From Gammaproteobacteria bacterium (GTDB lineage: Bacteria; Pseudomonadota; Gammaproteobacteria; Steroidobacterales; Woeseiaceae), in assembly GCA_029884455.1 (NCBI GenBank), contig JAOUHU010000012.1:1-64000 (forward strand): a stretch of DNA of 64,000 nucleotides, in the 5' to 3' direction. A model generated the notes under the pieces. The model was not told the DNA's origin. It did no database searches and saw only the letters and a program-made list of their open reading frames with translations. Below, one piece after another: positions 47,866-57,925 of the stretch. Each line of letters opens with the position of its first letter. Position 1 is the first letter of the stretch. The position numbers and the translations under genes were made by a program.

Positions 47866-47912
47866 CAAATAGTGAGCTGATGATTACCCGGTAATCATCA
47901 GCTCACTATTTG
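47866..47912. repeat. 47-nt near-perfect palindrome (23-bp arms, 1-nt centre)
   Basis: Positions 47866-47888 are the exact reverse complement of 47890-47912, with only base 47889 between. Every pair checked by eye matches. There is no adjacent T-run, so it is not an ordinary terminator. It touches the 5' end of the recombinase remnant. Confidence 0.9.
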
Positions 47913-48140
47913 AGCATTGCCCATGATCTGAAACACACGTTTGGGCGACGGCTTCGAGCAGCGGGAGTCTCGTTTGAGGATCGGCAGGACCTGTTAGGAC
48001 ACCGATCGGGACGCATAACGAGCCACTACTCTGCGGCCGAACTCGGCAACCTCATCGAGGCGGTTGACAAGGTTGCAGGTCAGGGGTCCCGCAAAAGTCC
48101 CGCACTGTTGGTATTAAAGAAAAAAGCAGCTAGCGCATAG
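47910..48140 (+). pseudogene. Tyrosine recombinase (phage integrase) C-terminal remnant
   Basis: A 76-codon fragment beginning just inside the palindrome. HDLKHTFGRRLRAAGVS matches the box II HxLRHTF motif and RQDLLGHRSGRITSHYS the LLGH and catalytic Tyr region of tyrosine recombinases. The catalytic Arg box I and the whole N-terminal DNA-binding part are missing, so it is inactive. The stop is the loop of the tRNA-Arg terminator. Integrase remnants at tRNA 3' ends usually mark old integrative elements. Confidence 0.85.
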
Positions 48141-48153
48141 TGCACTAACTGCT
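48118..48153 (-). terminator. Rho-independent terminator of the tRNA transcript
   Basis: A 13-bp stem (48141-48153 with 48125-48137, two G-U pairs, 3-nt loop) followed on the minus strand by a run of T (plus-strand A at 48120-48125). It is about 20 nt past the tRNA-Arg 3' end and overlaps the last codons of the integrase remnant. Confidence 0.85.
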
Positions 48154-48172
48154 TGATCTGATTACGAAAAAA

Positions 48173-48249
48173 TGGCGCGCCCGGAGAGATTCGAACTCCC
48201 GACCGCCTGGTTCGTAGCCAGGTACTCTATCCAACTGAGCTACGGGCGC
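48173..48249 (-). tRNA. tRNA-Arg (anticodon ACG)
   Basis: 77 nt including an encoded CCA (48173-48175). Acceptor stem GCGCCCG/CGGGCGC, D-arm TAGCTCAGTTGGAT, anticodon loop CTACGAA (ACG), and T-loop GTTCGAATC all form. The ACG tRNA (inosine-modified) reads CGU/CGC/CGA. It follows tRNA-Ser on the same strand. The integrase remnant lies at its 3' side. Confidence 0.96.
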
Positions 48250-48268
48250 GTGTTTTTTCTGAAAACAT

Positions 48269-48361
48269 TGGCGGAGAGAGAGGGATTCGAACCCTCGGTA
48301 CAGCTTTTGACCGTACAACGGTTTAGCAAACCGCCGCTTTCGACCACTCAGCCATCTCTCC
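48269..48361 (-). tRNA. tRNA-Ser (anticodon GCT)
   Basis: 93 nt with encoded CCA, acceptor stem GGAGAGA/TCTCTCC, anticodon loop TTGCTAA (GCT) and a long variable arm, all as in class II serine tRNAs. It reads AGC/AGU. It is 19 nt before tRNA-Arg and downstream of csrA on the same strand. Confidence 0.96.
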
Positions 48362-48462
48362 ACGCGGTCTTGCCAACTGCCCCTGCGGGGGCAATCGCGG
48401 GGGCCGCCATCTTACTGACAGTGTTACATGAGGTAAAGCCCGAATCGGGCGCAAAGCAACCG

Positions 48463-48657
48463 TCAGCCGGGCTGGCTAGCCTCGCCGTCGGCTTTTTCAC
48501 TCTGGATTCGCTCGTAGATCTCTTCGCGGTGCACAGCTACGTCTTTCGGGGCATTGATCCCGATCCGTACCTGATTCCCCTTGACCCCCAAAACGGTAAT
48601 TGTCACGTCGCTCCCGATCATCACCGTTTCACCAGCGCGTCGCGTCAGAATAAGCAT
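48463..48657 (-). CDS. csrA: Carbon storage regulator, RNA-binding protein
   Basis: A 64-residue CsrA/RsmA. It starts [15 protein letters not shown] and carries the [18 protein letters not shown]-binding region, both invariant in the family. It binds GGA motifs in mRNA leaders and controls central metabolism, motility and biofilm. It lies between alaS and the tRNAs, as in many gammaproteobacteria. Confidence 0.97.
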   Translation of the reverse strand: MLILTRRAGETVMIGSDVTITVLGVKGNQVRIGINAPKDVAVHREEIYERIQSEKADGEASQPG

Positions 48658-48660
48658 GAC

Positions 48661-48671
48661 TTCCTACTCCT
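48661..48671 (-). promoter_or_regulatory. csrA ribosome site with two GGA motifs
   Basis: The minus strand reads AGGAGTAGGAA just before the csrA ATG. This is the ribosome site and also contains two GGA trinucleotides, the core CsrA target. That would allow CsrA to repress its own translation, as known in E. coli. The autoregulation here is inferred. Confidence 0.55.
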
Positions 48672-48800
48672 GCCGGGGCTCCGCCCCTTCGCTTCCCTTT
48701 GTGCGCGTCATACGTCTGTAAACCGCTGTAATACTAGTCTATTTCCGGTCCGGCTGCCTATTATGTAATAAAGATGATGTAGCTAATCTGGACCAGTTGG

Positions 48801-51407
48801 TCAGCGTAGCTGCCTGGCCACCCAGGCCGCGACCGATCCCAGGGCTGCATCCAGCGCCTCCGGGTTATTGCCGCCCGCCTGCGCGAAGTCGGGACGACCG
48901 CCGCCCTTGCCGCCGACCTGCTCGGCAATCGGCTTAATAAGGTCGCCGGCCTTAATCCGGTCCGCGTTGTCCCTGGTGACGCCCGCGGCCAGTCGCACTA
49001 CGCCATTGTCGACCGAGCCTAGTACCACGATGGCGCTTTCGAGTTTGTCCTTGTAGCGGTCCACCGCATCCCTGAGGGTCCTGGCGTCGGCACCGTCGAT
49101 GCGGGACACCAGCAGCCTGGTGCCGGCAATTTCCTGAACATGGTCGGACCGATCGCTGTGACTGCCGGTCACCAGCGCCTGTTTCGCTGCAGCCAGTTCT
49201 TTTTCGAGTTCCTTGTTGCGCTTCAACAGCTGCTCGACTTTGACGCCGAGCTGGTCCGGCTGGCTTTTCAGCAATGCACCGACGTGTTGCAGTATCTGCA
49301 AATGACCGCTTAACCAGTCGAGTGCACCCTTACCCGTGACAGCCTCAATTCGGCGTACGCCCGAGGCAACACCGCCTTCGGAAACGATCTTGAACAGGCC
49401 GATGTCGCCCGTCCTTTCCACGTGCGTACCGCCGCAAAGCTCTACGGAAAACTCGCCGAAATTCAATACCCGGACCCGGTCGCCGTATTTTTCACCGAAC
49501 AGCGCCACCGCACCGGAACCGATCGCATCGTCGTAGCTCATTACCCTGGTGACCGCAGCGACATTGCTGCGAATCTGCTCATTGACCAGCTCTTCAATGG
49601 CCTGTAACTCGGAAGCGGACACGGCTTCGAGATGTGAAAAATCAAAACGCAGTTTTTCCGCGGTAACCAGTGAACCCTTCTGTTGCACATGTGCGCCCAG
49701 GACTGTGCGCAGTGCCGCATGCATCAGGTGCGTCGCCGAGTGATTCAGCCGGGTCGCCTGTCGACGCTCGGCGTCCACAATGGCTTCAAGGTGATCGCCG
49801 ACACAGAGTTCGCCCGCCTCAACCAGCCCGTAGTGCACGATCGCCTTGCCGCTTTTTTGCGTATCACTGACGTTAAACAGCTTGCCCGCGTCAGCAAGGA
49901 TTCCAGCATCACCGATCTGGCCACCGCTTTCGGCATAGAACGGCGTCGCCGCAAGCACTACTGCGCCTTCGTCGCCGGCGGCAAGCTTGTCGACGGCTGC
50001 GCCGTCTTGGTACAAGGCCACGATCGTGCTCGCGCCATCGGTGCCTGCGTAACCGAGAAATTCGGATTCGGCATCGCTACTGATCGAATCAGCATTGCTT
50101 GCGGCAAATTTGCTGGCAGCCCTGGCGCGATCGCGCTGCCCCGACATGGCTTGCTCAAAACCGCGCTGATCAACGGACAGGCCACGCTCACGGGCAATGT
50201 CCGCGGTGAGATCAAGCGGAAAACCGTAAGTGTCGTAAAGTTTGAATGCGACCTCGCCTGGAATTTCCTTGCCGCGCATGCCGGCGATCGCCGCCTCGAG
50301 AATTTCCATACCCTGGTCAAGCGTCTCGGCAAAGCGCCGCTCTTCCTTATGCAATACCTTCTCAATGTGCGCCCTGGACTTCTTCAGCTCCGGATAAGCC
50401 TCGCCCATTTCCCTGGCCAGTGGCGCCACGAGCTTGTAAAAAAAAGCATCGCCTGCGCCGAGTTTTTTGCCATGCCGAATGGCGCGCCGGATGATACGGC
50501 GCAGCACGTAACCCCGTCCTTCATTGCCCGGCAGCACGCCGTCGCAAACCAGGAAAGCGCAGGCACGGATATGATCGGCAATGACATTGAGCGAACTCGA
50601 GCCAACTTGCGGCACGCCAAGCAACTTCGCCGCGGCGTCGATGAGCTCGCGGAACAGGTCAGTCTGGTAATTGCTGTGTACGCCCTGCATCACCGCGGCA
50701 ATGCGTTCCAGGCCCATGCCGGTATCGACCGACGGTTTTGGCAGTGGCGTCATTTTTCCGTCGGCAGCGCGGTCAAACTGCATGAACACCAGGTTCCAGA
50801 TCTCGACGTAGCGGTCGCCGTCGTCATGCGGCGAACCCGGCGGGCCGCCGGGTATGTCGGCACCGTGATCGAAGAAGATCTCGCTGCAGGGGCCGCACGG
50901 CCCGGTATCACCCATTGACCAGAAGTTATCTTTCTCGCCCAGGCGCGAAAACCGCGCCGGGTCGACCTTGATCTCCTTGAGCCAGATGTCGGCGGCCTCG
51001 TCATCATCCTTGAAGACTGTGACCCACAAGCGCTCGGGTGGCAGACCCAGGGTGCCGGTCAAGAACTCCCAGGCATACTGAATCGCCTCGCGCTTGAAGT
51101 AGTCGCCGAAACTGAAATTACCCAGCATCTCGAAGAAAGTATGGTGGCGAGCTGTATAGCCGACATTCTCCAGGTCGTTATGCTTGCCGCCGGCACGCAC
51201 GCAGCGCTGCGACGTGACGGCACGGGTGTAGCTGCGCGGGTCCGTGCCGAGGAACACGTCCTTGAACTGCACCATACCGGCATTGGTAAACAGCAGGGTC
51301 GGGTCGTTGCCTGGCACCAATGGCGAACTGGCGACGACTTCGTGCTGTCGATCGCGAAAAAACGCCAGGAAAGACTGGCGCAGCTGATTGCTGGTCATGG
51401 ATTTCAT
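48801..51407 (-). CDS. alaS: Alanyl-tRNA synthetase
   Basis: An 868-residue class II synthetase charging tRNA-Ala, with an editing domain. The [18 protein letters not shown] motif lies near residue 68. The zinc-binding editing site [11 protein letters not shown] and [13 protein letters not shown] and the C-terminal [12 protein letters not shown] are all present. ATGs at 51407 and 51398 are both possible. It is 15 nt after recX on the same strand. Confidence 0.97.
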   Translation of the reverse strand: MKSMTSNQLRQSFLAFFRDRQHEVVASSPLVPGNDPTLLFTNAGMVQFKDVFLGTDPRSYTRAVTSQRCVRAGGKHNDLENVGYTARHHTFFEMLGNFSFGDYFKREAIQYAWEFLTGTLGLPPERLWVTVFKDDDEAADIWLKEIKVDPARFSRLGEKDNFWSMGDTGPCGPCSEIFFDHGADIPGGPPGSPHDDGDRYVEIWNLVFMQFDRAADGKMTPLPKPSVDTGMGLERIAAVMQGVHSNYQTDLFRELIDAAAKLLGVPQVGSSSLNVIADHIRACAFLVCDGVLPGNEGRGYVLRRIIRRAIRHGKKLGAGDAFFYKLVAPLAREMGEAYPELKKSRAHIEKVLHKEERRFAETLDQGMEILEAAIAGMRGKEIPGEVAFKLYDTYGFPLDLTADIARERGLSVDQRGFEQAMSGQRDRARAASKFAASNADSISSDAESEFLGYAGTDGASTIVALYQDGAAVDKLAAGDEGAVVLAATPFYAESGGQIGDAGILADAGKLFNVSDTQKSGKAIVHYGLVEAGELCVGDHLEAIVDAERRQATRLNHSATHLMHAALRTVLGAHVQQKGSLVTAEKLRFDFSHLEAVSASELQAIEELVNEQIRSNVAAVTRVMSYDDAIGSGAVALFGEKYGDRVRVLNFGEFSVELCGGTHVERTGDIGLFKIVSEGGVASGVRRIEAVTGKGALDWLSGHLQILQHVGALLKSQPDQLGVKVEQLLKRNKELEKELAAAKQALVTGSHSDRSDHVQEIAGTRLLVSRIDGADARTLRDAVDRYKDKLESAIVVLGSVDNGVVRLAAGVTRDNADRIKAGDLIKPIAEQVGGKGGGRPDFAQAGGNNPEALDAALGSVAAWVARQLR

Positions 51408-51422
51408 CGGGGGATTCTAAGC

Positions 51423-51902
51423 TTAATCGCTAGATGCTGAAACAGCTGCCTGGATTTGATCAGTGTCGAATCCACGCGATTGCAGAAAACGCATCTGGCG
51501 CGCCTTGTCTGCAAAATCAACGGGGCGACGAGCACCGAATTTTTTTCGCCGCACTTCAATCGCCGCCGCTTGCCAGTCGTGACTGGTGGCTTCCAGCCCG
51601 GTCGTGATCTCGGCATCAGCGATGCCCCGCTCGTGCAGGTCCGCTCGAATTCGCAAAGGTCCCTTGCCCTGGCTGATGCGCGAAGTAATAAATGCTTCGA
51701 CAAACCGCGCATCGCTTTGCAGCCGGTCACCCACCAGCCGGGCCACCGCTGTGTCCGCTACCCCGGGCTCAAAACCAGCGCGAAGCAGTTTGTTGATCAA
51801 CTCCTCGCAGCCGTACTCGCGACGCGCGAGGTAGTCCATCGCCTTCTTGCGAGCTTCGATGAGCATGTCGCCGGCATCGCCGCTTGCCACAGATTTCTCC
51901 AA
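51423..51902 (-). CDS. recX: Regulatory protein RecX
   Basis: A 159-residue RecA modulator. It shows the helical RecX repeats (MDYLARREYGCEELINKLLRAG; ALxYLxxREx pattern, with SRISQGKGPLRIRADL as the second). The TTG start at 51902 directly follows the recA stop and uses an AGGAAG site inside the end of recA; the ATG at 51866 has none. It limits RecA filament growth after damage. Confidence 0.93.
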   Translation of the reverse strand: MEKSVASGDAGDMLIEARKKAMDYLARREYGCEELINKLLRAGFEPGVADTAVARLVGDRLQSDARFVEAFITSRISQGKGPLRIRADLHERGIADAEITTGLEATSHDWQAAAIEVRRKKFGARRPVDFADKARQMRFLQSRGFDTDQIQAAVSASSD

Positions 51903-52952
51903 TCAGGCTTCCTGCGCGAGGTCCTCGGCATCGTCATCCGCGGCAACAAACGCTGCGGATGTTCCCGGCAATAGTGAAGCACGAATCTTGGTCTCAATCT
52001 CGGCCGCCGTGGCCGGGTTCGCCTTCAGGTAGTCACGCGCATTTTCCTTGCCCTGGCCGATACGATCTGAGCCATAGCTGTACCAGGATCCGGCCTTGTC
52101 TATCAGGCCATGCTGCACGCCGAGATCAATTATCTCTCCCTCGCGCGAAATGCCCATGCCGTAGAGAATTTCAAACTCGGCCATCTTGAACGGCGGTGCC
52201 ACCTTGTTCTTGACCACCTTGACACGAGTCTGGTTGCCAATGACTTCCTCGCCCTTTTTGATGGCGCCGATACGGCGAATGTCCAGCCGCACCGAGGAAT
52301 AGAACTTCAATGCATTGCCGCCCGTGGTGGTTTCCGGGCTGCCAAACATCACTCCAATCTTCATGCGAATCTGGTTGATGAAAATGACCATCGCATTGGA
52401 TCGCTTGATGTTGCCAGTCAGTTTGCGCAACGCCTGTGACATCAGGCGAGCCTGCAAACCCATGTGTGAATCGCCCATCTCGCCTTCGATTTCGGCCTTC
52501 GGCGTCAGTGCGGCAACCGAGTCGACGATGATGACGTCGACGGCGCCGGAACGAACCAGCATGTCAGTGATTTCCAGTGCCTGCTCGCCGGTATCCGGTT
52601 GCGATACGAGCAGTTCATCGACGTTCACGCCGAGCTTTTCCGCATAACTCGGATCCAGCGCGTGCTCGGCGTCGACGAACGCGGCCGTGCCGCCCGCCTT
52701 TTGCGCTTCGGCCACAATCTGCAGCGTCAGCGTGGTCTTGCCGGACGCTTCAGGCCCGTAGATCTCAATGACACGCCCCTTGGGCACGCCACCGACACCG
52801 AGCGCGATGTCGAGCCCGATCGAGCCGGTGGAAACGACGTCGACATCACGCGACATGGGGTTGTCGCCGAGGCGCATGACGGAGCCCTTGCCGAACTGCT
52901 TTTCGATCTGTCCTAGGGCTGCAGCGAGTGCTTTCTTGCGGTTGTCATCCAT
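51903..52952 (-). CDS. recA: Recombinase RecA
   Basis: A 349-residue RecA. Walker [10 protein letters not shown], the Walker B region [14 protein letters not shown], the L2-region [14 protein letters not shown] and the acidic C-terminus ([12 protein letters not shown]) are all typical. It directs strand exchange and LexA self-cleavage. recX follows without a gap and a LexA-type box lies upstream. Confidence 0.98.
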   Translation of the reverse strand: MDDNRKKALAAALGQIEKQFGKGSVMRLGDNPMSRDVDVVSTGSIGLDIALGVGGVPKGRVIEIYGPEASGKTTLTLQIVAEAQKAGGTAAFVDAEHALDPSYAEKLGVNVDELLVSQPDTGEQALEITDMLVRSGAVDVIIVDSVAALTPKAEIEGEMGDSHMGLQARLMSQALRKLTGNIKRSNAMVIFINQIRMKIGVMFGSPETTTGGNALKFYSSVRLDIRRIGAIKKGEEVIGNQTRVKVVKNKVAPPFKMAEFEILYGMGISREGEIIDLGVQHGLIDKAGSWYSYGSDRIGQGKENARDYLKANPATAAEIETKIRASLLPGTSAAFVAADDDAEDLAQEA

Positions 52953-52996
52953 TATCTGAGGCCATCCTGTGGTAATAAGGCGGGGATCCGGAACTA

Positions 52997-53012
52997 CTGT
53001 TTAAATGAACAG
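52997..53012 (-). promoter_or_regulatory. LexA (SOS) box upstream of recA
   Basis: CTGT-N8-ACAG, with flanking bases giving TACTGTTTAAATGAACAGTG; this matches the gammaproteobacterial LexA consensus. It is 45 nt upstream of the recA start, the right place for repression. lexA itself is not in the window. Confidence 0.88.
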
Positions 53013-53091
53013 TGATTATTCCACAAACACTTTGTTTCGTCAGCCTTTTATTCAGGCCAATTTTGCCAGTATTTGAACAAACGTGAGGTAT

Positions 53092-53610
53092 TCAGCCGAA
53101 GTCCTTGAGCAGCGGGCGGTAAGTCGTACTGCCACGGTCCCGCAGCACCTCAAGCAATTCGAAACTCGACCAGTCCGTCGTCGCAGACTGCGGCAGGCGC
53201 TCGGTTTCGAAGGCCCTTGCATTGCGCACCACCGTGACGTGCGGCCGGTAGATGCGCTGCTGGGTTTCGACGCCCGCCGCAAACACGATGCCACTGAGAT
53301 CCTCAACCAGTTTTTCGAGTTCCACCGGGACGGCAGGCGGCACCATCGCGGCAATTTTTGGCCGCGGCCAGAACTCCATGCGGTCCAGCCGCAGCCGGAA
53401 CGGATCGAAGCGGATCGCCTCTGCCGCAGCCCGGAGTTCCGGGATGTAACGCTCGTCAAGCTCGCCGATATAGACCAGCGTGACATGCCATTCGCGCCGA
53501 TCGACGGCGCGCCCTTCAACAAGCTTGGTCACGGGCACAATGAAATCCCGCATGCGGTCGCGCTGCCGATCGTCAGGCCACAAGGCGAATAGCAGGGTCC
53601 GCGAGCTCAT
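53092..53610 (-). CDS. thpR: RNA 2',3'-cyclic phosphodiesterase
   Basis: A 172-residue 2H-family protein (2'-5' RNA ligase/ThpR). The two HxTx catalytic motifs are WHVTLVYIG (about residue 42) and YRPHVTVVR (about 121). Length is standard. It overlaps the CinA-type gene by 4 nt. The in vivo substrate of the family remains uncertain. Confidence 0.92.
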   Translation of the reverse strand: MSSRTLLFALWPDDRQRDRMRDFIVPVTKLVEGRAVDRREWHVTLVYIGELDERYIPELRAAAEAIRFDPFRLRLDRMEFWPRPKIAAMVPPAVPVELEKLVEDLSGIVFAAGVETQQRIYRPHVTVVRNARAFETERLPQSATTDWSSFELLEVLRDRGSTTYRPLLKDFG

Positions 53611-54110
53611 CTGGCAATACGCTCGCGGACACCCTGCAAGGCGTGCACCACGGTCAACTCACGAATAAGGTCACGATCACCCTCAAAATGCATACGGCTG
53701 GTGGTCGATCGCAACTTGGAACCATCGCGAACCGTCCAGGCAAACCAGACCAGTCCGACCGGTTTTTCCTCGCTGCCACCGGTCGGGCCGGCGATGCCGC
53801 TGACCGCGACGGCGATATCTGAACCACTCAGGTTCAGCACCCCTTCTGCCATCTCGATGACAACCGCTTCGCTGACGGCACCGTGTTGTTCCAGCGTTTC
53901 ATTGTGAACGCCAAGCAGCGATTCCTTGGCGCCGTTCGAGTAGCTCACGATGCCGTAGTGAAATACCGCGGAGCTGCCCGAAATATCGGTGATCGCCTTG
54001 GCCACCCAGCCACCGGAACAGGATTCCGCGGTTGACACGGCCTTGCCGGCCGCCGTCAGTTCCTCGACCAGCGCCCGTGCGAGTTTTTCGATCGCGTCAT
54101 GATCAGCCAT
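53607..54110 (-). CDS. pncC: Nicotinamide-nucleotide amidase, CinA C-terminal family
   Basis: A 167-residue stand-alone CinA-C domain deamidating NMN to NaMN. Typical features are AVSTAESCSGGWVAKAITDISGSS, VSYSNGAKESLLGV and VSGIAGPTGGSEEKPVG (written as separate short blocks). The ATG at 54110 overlaps the glycosyltransferase stop by 8 nt; the longer frame to 54257 is unlikely. In many genomes it sits next to recA, as here. Confidence 0.92.
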   Translation of the reverse strand: MADHDAIEKLARALVEELTAAGKAVSTAESCSGGWVAKAITDISGSSAVFHYGIVSYSNGAKESLLGVHNETLEQHGAVSEAVVIEMAEGVLNLSGSDIAVAVSGIAGPTGGSEEKPVGLVWFAWTVRDGSKLRSTTSRMHFEGDRDLIRELTVVHALQGVRERIAR

Positions 54111-55197
54111 GCAGAACCGCCTCGTAAAGTGCAATGTGCTTATCGGCCATCGTAGCGATCGAGAACTCGTTTTGCATCCGCTCGCGACCGGCTTCGCCCA
54201 TTTTCCGGCGCAGCGACTTGTTCTGCAGCAAGGTCGCAATCGCAACCTTGAGCGCAACAGCGTCCGCAGTGCTCACGAGAATGCCGCTGACACCATCGAG
54301 CACTGCTTCGGGTAGTCCACCGGCGTTGAAGCCGACGACCGGCACGCCCGCGGCAGCGGCTTTGAGCGTGACCACGCCGAGGCCCTCGGACAGCGCCGGG
54401 TGCACAAAGATATCGAAGCAACCCATGAAATCATCGAGATCGTCGCGGAAACCAGCGAACTGCACCACGTCCCCCAGCGACAGAGCTGCTGCCTGGGCGC
54501 GCAGCTGGTTATTCAGGTAACCCTCGCCAAAAATGACGAGCCGGATATTGCCATGCGTGTGCCGCAGATCCGCGACCGCCTCCAGCAGGTAACGATGGCC
54601 CTTACGCGGGATGAGTTGCCCGGCTGCACCCAGGATCAGGGCATCGCGGGGAATACCGAACTCGCTACGAAACGCGTGGCGGTTCGGCGGCGCTTCGAAG
54701 CGGGCCGTATCCACGGCGCTGCGGATGACTGCGATGCGCTCCGGCGCGACCGCGCGCTCACGCAACACTGCCGCGATCGCCTCCGAGATCGCGATGATCT
54801 TGCGAAATGGCCGGTAACGCAGCGCTGCCAGGGCGCGCATCTCCGTATTGTCGACGCGCCGCGACACCACCGCCGGCACAGCCGCGAAACTGGCCGCGAG
54901 GCCACCCAGCATGTCTGCACCGCGGCGACTGTGGCAATGCAACAGGTCTGGAGTCGTCGCTTGCAGGTATTGGGTCAGGCGATAGGCAAACGGCAAGTCG
55001 AGGTCGCCGGCGCAAAACAGGTTACGCACCGGGATGCTGGCAGCACGGGCCGCGGAATCCACGCCGGTATCCGGCGGGCACAGTAGCGTGCAGTCGAGCC
55101 CGCGCTGCCGCAACGCCGATACCAGGTAGACGGCCTGTTGCGGCCCGCCGTAAAGATGGCGCCCGGTTTCCACATGCAGTATTTTCATCAGCCGCAT
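54103..55197 (-). CDS. Family 4 glycosyltransferase
   Basis: A 364-residue GT-B enzyme transferring a sugar from an activated donor to an unknown acceptor. ETGRHLYGGPQQ is the N-terminal loop; FVHPALSEGLGVVTLKAAAAGVPVV contains the EGLGVVTLKAAA donor-binding motif (usual EGFGLVxLEAMA form). ATG at 55197 or 55188 are both possible. It is divergent from mutS across a hairpin. The acceptor could be an envelope glycan. Confidence 0.88.
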   Translation of the reverse strand: MRLMKILHVETGRHLYGGPQQAVYLVSALRQRGLDCTLLCPPDTGVDSAARAASIPVRNLFCAGDLDLPFAYRLTQYLQATTPDLLHCHSRRGADMLGGLAASFAAVPAVVSRRVDNTEMRALAALRYRPFRKIIAISEAIAAVLRERAVAPERIAVIRSAVDTARFEAPPNRHAFRSEFGIPRDALILGAAGQLIPRKGHRYLLEAVADLRHTHGNIRLVIFGEGYLNNQLRAQAAALSLGDVVQFAGFRDDLDDFMGCFDIFVHPALSEGLGVVTLKAAAAGVPVVGFNAGGLPEAVLDGVSGILVSTADAVALKVAIATLLQNKSLRRKMGEAGRERMQNEFSIATMADKHIALYEAVLHG

Positions 55198-55211
55198 TAT
55201 ATTGTCAGACA

Positions 55212-55279
55212 GGGGTCAGAGCCCTTTTTTTCCCAGATACGGCAAGATCTGTATCTGGGAAAAAAAGGGCTCTGACCCC
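55212..55279. repeat. REP-like hairpin, left copy flanking mutS
   Basis: Perfect 29-bp inverted repeat (55212-55240 and 55251-55279, 10-nt loop) with the GGGGTCAGAGCCC end and a run of seven T then seven A in the arms. It lies between the divergent glycosyltransferase and mutS genes, 14 nt from the mutS ATG. The same 28-nt arm recurs after mutS. GGGGTCAGAGCCC motifs are known from REP-type elements mobilised by RAYT-like transposases, from memory. Confidence 0.9.
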
Positions 55280-55293
55280 AAACAGAAAAAACC

Positions 55294-57852
55294 ATGACCG
55301 CCGACATTGCCGCAGTCCACACGCCGATGATGCGCCAGTACCTGGCCATCAAAGCCGAGTATCCCGACATGCTCGTGCTGTATCGCATGGGCGACTTTTA
55401 CGAGCTGTTTTACGACGACGCACGCCGTGCCGCACGCCTGCTCGACATCACGCTGACCGCACGTGGCAAGTCCGGGGGCAACGCCATACCGATGGCGGGG
55501 GTGCCGTATCACGCGCTCGAGGCGCATCTCGCGAGGCTCGTGCGCAAGGGTGAGTCGGTCGCTATCTGTGAACAGATCGGCGATCCGGCGAGCAACAAAG
55601 GTCCTGTCGAACGCATGGTAACGAGGATCGTGACGCCGGGAACGCTGACCGATGAAGCACTGTTGGCCGAATCCCGCGACAACCTGGTGGCCGCCATTTA
55701 TGCGGACAAGGACGGCTTTGGTATAGCCTGGCTGGATCTGGCCGGCGGGCGCTTTCGCATGACTGATGTACGCGACGTCGAGGCCCTTGCGGGTGAAGTC
55801 GAACGGCTGCGCCCGGCCGAGCTCGTGGTCGACGAAGAATTTCACCTCGTCGACTCACTCGCAGCCGGAATTCGGCTGACACGGCGTCCGCCCTGGCATT
55901 TCGACCTCGAGAGTGCGAGCCGCCTGCTGTGCGCGCAGTTTGCGACGCGTGACCTCAGCGGCTTTGGCTGCTCGGACCTGCCGCGCGGCATCGCCGCCGC
56001 CGGCGCCTTGCTGCAATACGTACAGGACACGCAAAAGGCCAGCCTGCCGCACCTGCAGTCGATTGCGGTCGAAAGACACGACGACGCTGTAATCATGGAT
56101 GCTGCAACGCGGCGTAATCTGGAAATCGAGCAGTCACTTGGCGGCAACAACGAGCACACGCTCGCGGGCATCATGGACCGCTGCAAGAGTCCGATGGGGT
56201 CGAGATTGCTGCGGCGCTGGTTGCAGCGGCCGCTGCGTGACGCGACCACGCGGCTGGCGCGCTACCAGGCGGTGGAGACACTGCAGGCCGGTGGCAACTT
56301 CGAGGCCGTGCAGGCATCCATCGATGGTATTGGCGACGTCGAGCGCATTCTGGCGCGCGTTGCACTGCGATCCGCCCGGCCGCGCGATTTGCGGGCGCTC
56401 GGTGAGGCCGTGTCGCGCCTGCCGGCGCTGTGCCGGCAGATCAGCACACTGAACTCGCCAGCGCTTGGCGCATTGCGTGCGCAAATTGGCGAACACCGGC
56501 GACAATGCAATCTATTGCAAAGGGCGATAATCGACAACCCACCGATGCTGCTGCGCGACGGTGGCGTTATCGCACATGGCTACGACCAGCAACTGGATGA
56601 GCTGCGCGCGATTGCTGGCAACGCGGACCAGTACCTGCTTGATCTCGAGGCCCGCGAAAAAGCCCGTACCGGGATTGCCTCACTCAAACTCGGTTACAAC
56701 CGTGTGCACGGCTACTACATCGAAATCAGCCGCGCGCAGGCGGACAAAGCACCGATCGAATACGTACGCCGACAGACGCTGAAAGGCGCCGAACGCTACG
56801 TCATGCCGGAACTGAAAGAATTTGAAGACAAGGTGCTTGGCGCACGGGAACGGGCACTGTCACGCGAAAAGCTGCTGTACGAAGAACTGCTCGACCAGCT
56901 CAACGGCGAACTTCAGGCTCTGCAGCAGACGGCATTTGCGATCGCAGAACTCGATGTACTGGCCTGTTTTGCAGAGCGCGCCGGGTCCCTGAGTTTGTGC
57001 AAACCCGAAATCTCCGATACGCCCTGCATCGAAATCGTGGCCGGTCGCCACCTCGTCGTCGAACAGGTCATTGATGCGCCATTCGTTGCCAACGACCTCA
57101 CCTTGAACGATGCGCAGCGGCTGCTCGTGATTACCGGCCCGAACATGGGCGGCAAATCGACCTTCATGCGACAGACCGCACTGATCGCGATCCTCGCCCA
57201 TATCGGCAGTTTCGTGCCGGCGGAACGACTCTGTATCGGGCCGATCGATCGCATTTTCACGCGTATTGGTGCGTCCGACGATCTGGCCGGCGGTCGGTCG
57301 ACCTTCATGGTCGAAATGACTGAGACAGCCACGATCCTGCATAACGCAACGCCGCAAAGCCTGGTACTGATGGACGAAATCGGCCGCGGTACAAGCACCT
57401 TCGACGGGCTGTCGCTGGCCTGGGCTGCCGCGCATTACATGGGCGAGACGTGCCGCGCGTTTACCTTGTTCGCGACACATTACTTCGAGCTGACGGCGCT
57501 TGCCGATGAATTGACCGCCTGTCGCAACGTGCATCTCGATGCGACCGAACACAAAGGAGAACTGGTCTTCCTGCACGCCGTAAAACCCGGCCCGGCGAAC
57601 CAGAGTTATGGTCTGCAGGTAGCGGCTCTCGCCGGTGTGCCGAAACCGGTTATCCAGAGAGCCAAGAAATACCTGGCCCGGCTCGAGGCCACGCGTGCTG
57701 GCGACAGCGGTCCGCAAGGCCAGCTATGGTTCGATGCCCCCGATGCGCCGCCAGAGCCCGACGCCGTGCACGAAGTCCTTGCCGAGGTTGATCCGGACAC
57801 GCTGACACCGCGCGCCGCGCTCGCACTGATCTACAGACTCAAGTCCCTCTAA
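55294..57852 (+). CDS. mutS: DNA mismatch repair protein
   Basis: An 852-residue MutS. N-terminal mismatch motif [15 protein letters not shown] contains the Phe-x-Glu (residues around 36-38), and the ATPase domain has [13 protein letters not shown] (about 615-625), [13 protein letters not shown] and the signature region. It recognises mismatches and recruits MutL. No obvious ribosome site is visible, as the left hairpin lies directly upstream. Both ends are bordered by the same hairpin element. Confidence 0.98.
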   Translation: MTADIAAVHTPMMRQYLAIKAEYPDMLVLYRMGDFYELFYDDARRAARLLDITLTARGKSGGNAIPMAGVPYHALEAHLARLVRKGESVAICEQIGDPASNKGPVERMVTRIVTPGTLTDEALLAESRDNLVAAIYADKDGFGIAWLDLAGGRFRMTDVRDVEALAGEVERLRPAELVVDEEFHLVDSLAAGIRLTRRPPWHFDLESASRLLCAQFATRDLSGFGCSDLPRGIAAAGALLQYVQDTQKASLPHLQSIAVERHDDAVIMDAATRRNLEIEQSLGGNNEHTLAGIMDRCKSPMGSRLLRRWLQRPLRDATTRLARYQAVETLQAGGNFEAVQASIDGIGDVERILARVALRSARPRDLRALGEAVSRLPALCRQISTLNSPALGALRAQIGEHRRQCNLLQRAIIDNPPMLLRDGGVIAHGYDQQLDELRAIAGNADQYLLDLEAREKARTGIASLKLGYNRVHGYYIEISRAQADKAPIEYVRRQTLKGAERYVMPELKEFEDKVLGARERALSREKLLYEELLDQLNGELQALQQTAFAIAELDVLACFAERAGSLSLCKPEISDTPCIEIVAGRHLVVEQVIDAPFVANDLTLNDAQRLLVITGPNMGGKSTFMRQTALIAILAHIGSFVPAERLCIGPIDRIFTRIGASDDLAGGRSTFMVEMTETATILHNATPQSLVLMDEIGRGTSTFDGLSLAWAAAHYMGETCRAFTLFATHYFELTALADELTACRNVHLDATEHKGELVFLHAVKPGPANQSYGLQVAALAGVPKPVIQRAKKYLARLEATRAGDSGPQGQLWFDAPDAPPEPDAVHEVLAEVDPDTLTPRAALALIYRLKSL

Positions 57853-57925
57853 CAGGGGTCAGAGCCCTTTTTTTCCCAGATATGACAGCAACCATATCTG
57901 GGAAAAAAAGGGCTCTGACCCCTGT
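57852..57925. repeat. REP-like hairpin, right copy flanking mutS (bidirectional terminator)
   Basis: 33-bp arms (57852-57884 and 57893-57925) with 8-nt loop and the same GGGGTCAGAGCCC...CCCAGATA sequence as the left copy. It starts on the last base of the mutS stop and ends on the first base of the converging hydrolase stop, so it fills the gap exactly. The T-run gives intrinsic-terminator features in both directions. Confidence 0.9.

Noticed and set aside
48378-48391. Small GC hairpin between csrA and tRNA-Ser as a terminator
   Set aside because: The stem is only about five base pairs and no T-run follows in either direction.
49683-50918. A 411-codon plus-strand frame opposite alaS
   Set aside because: Antisense shadow of alanyl-tRNA synthetase, with no recognisable domain.
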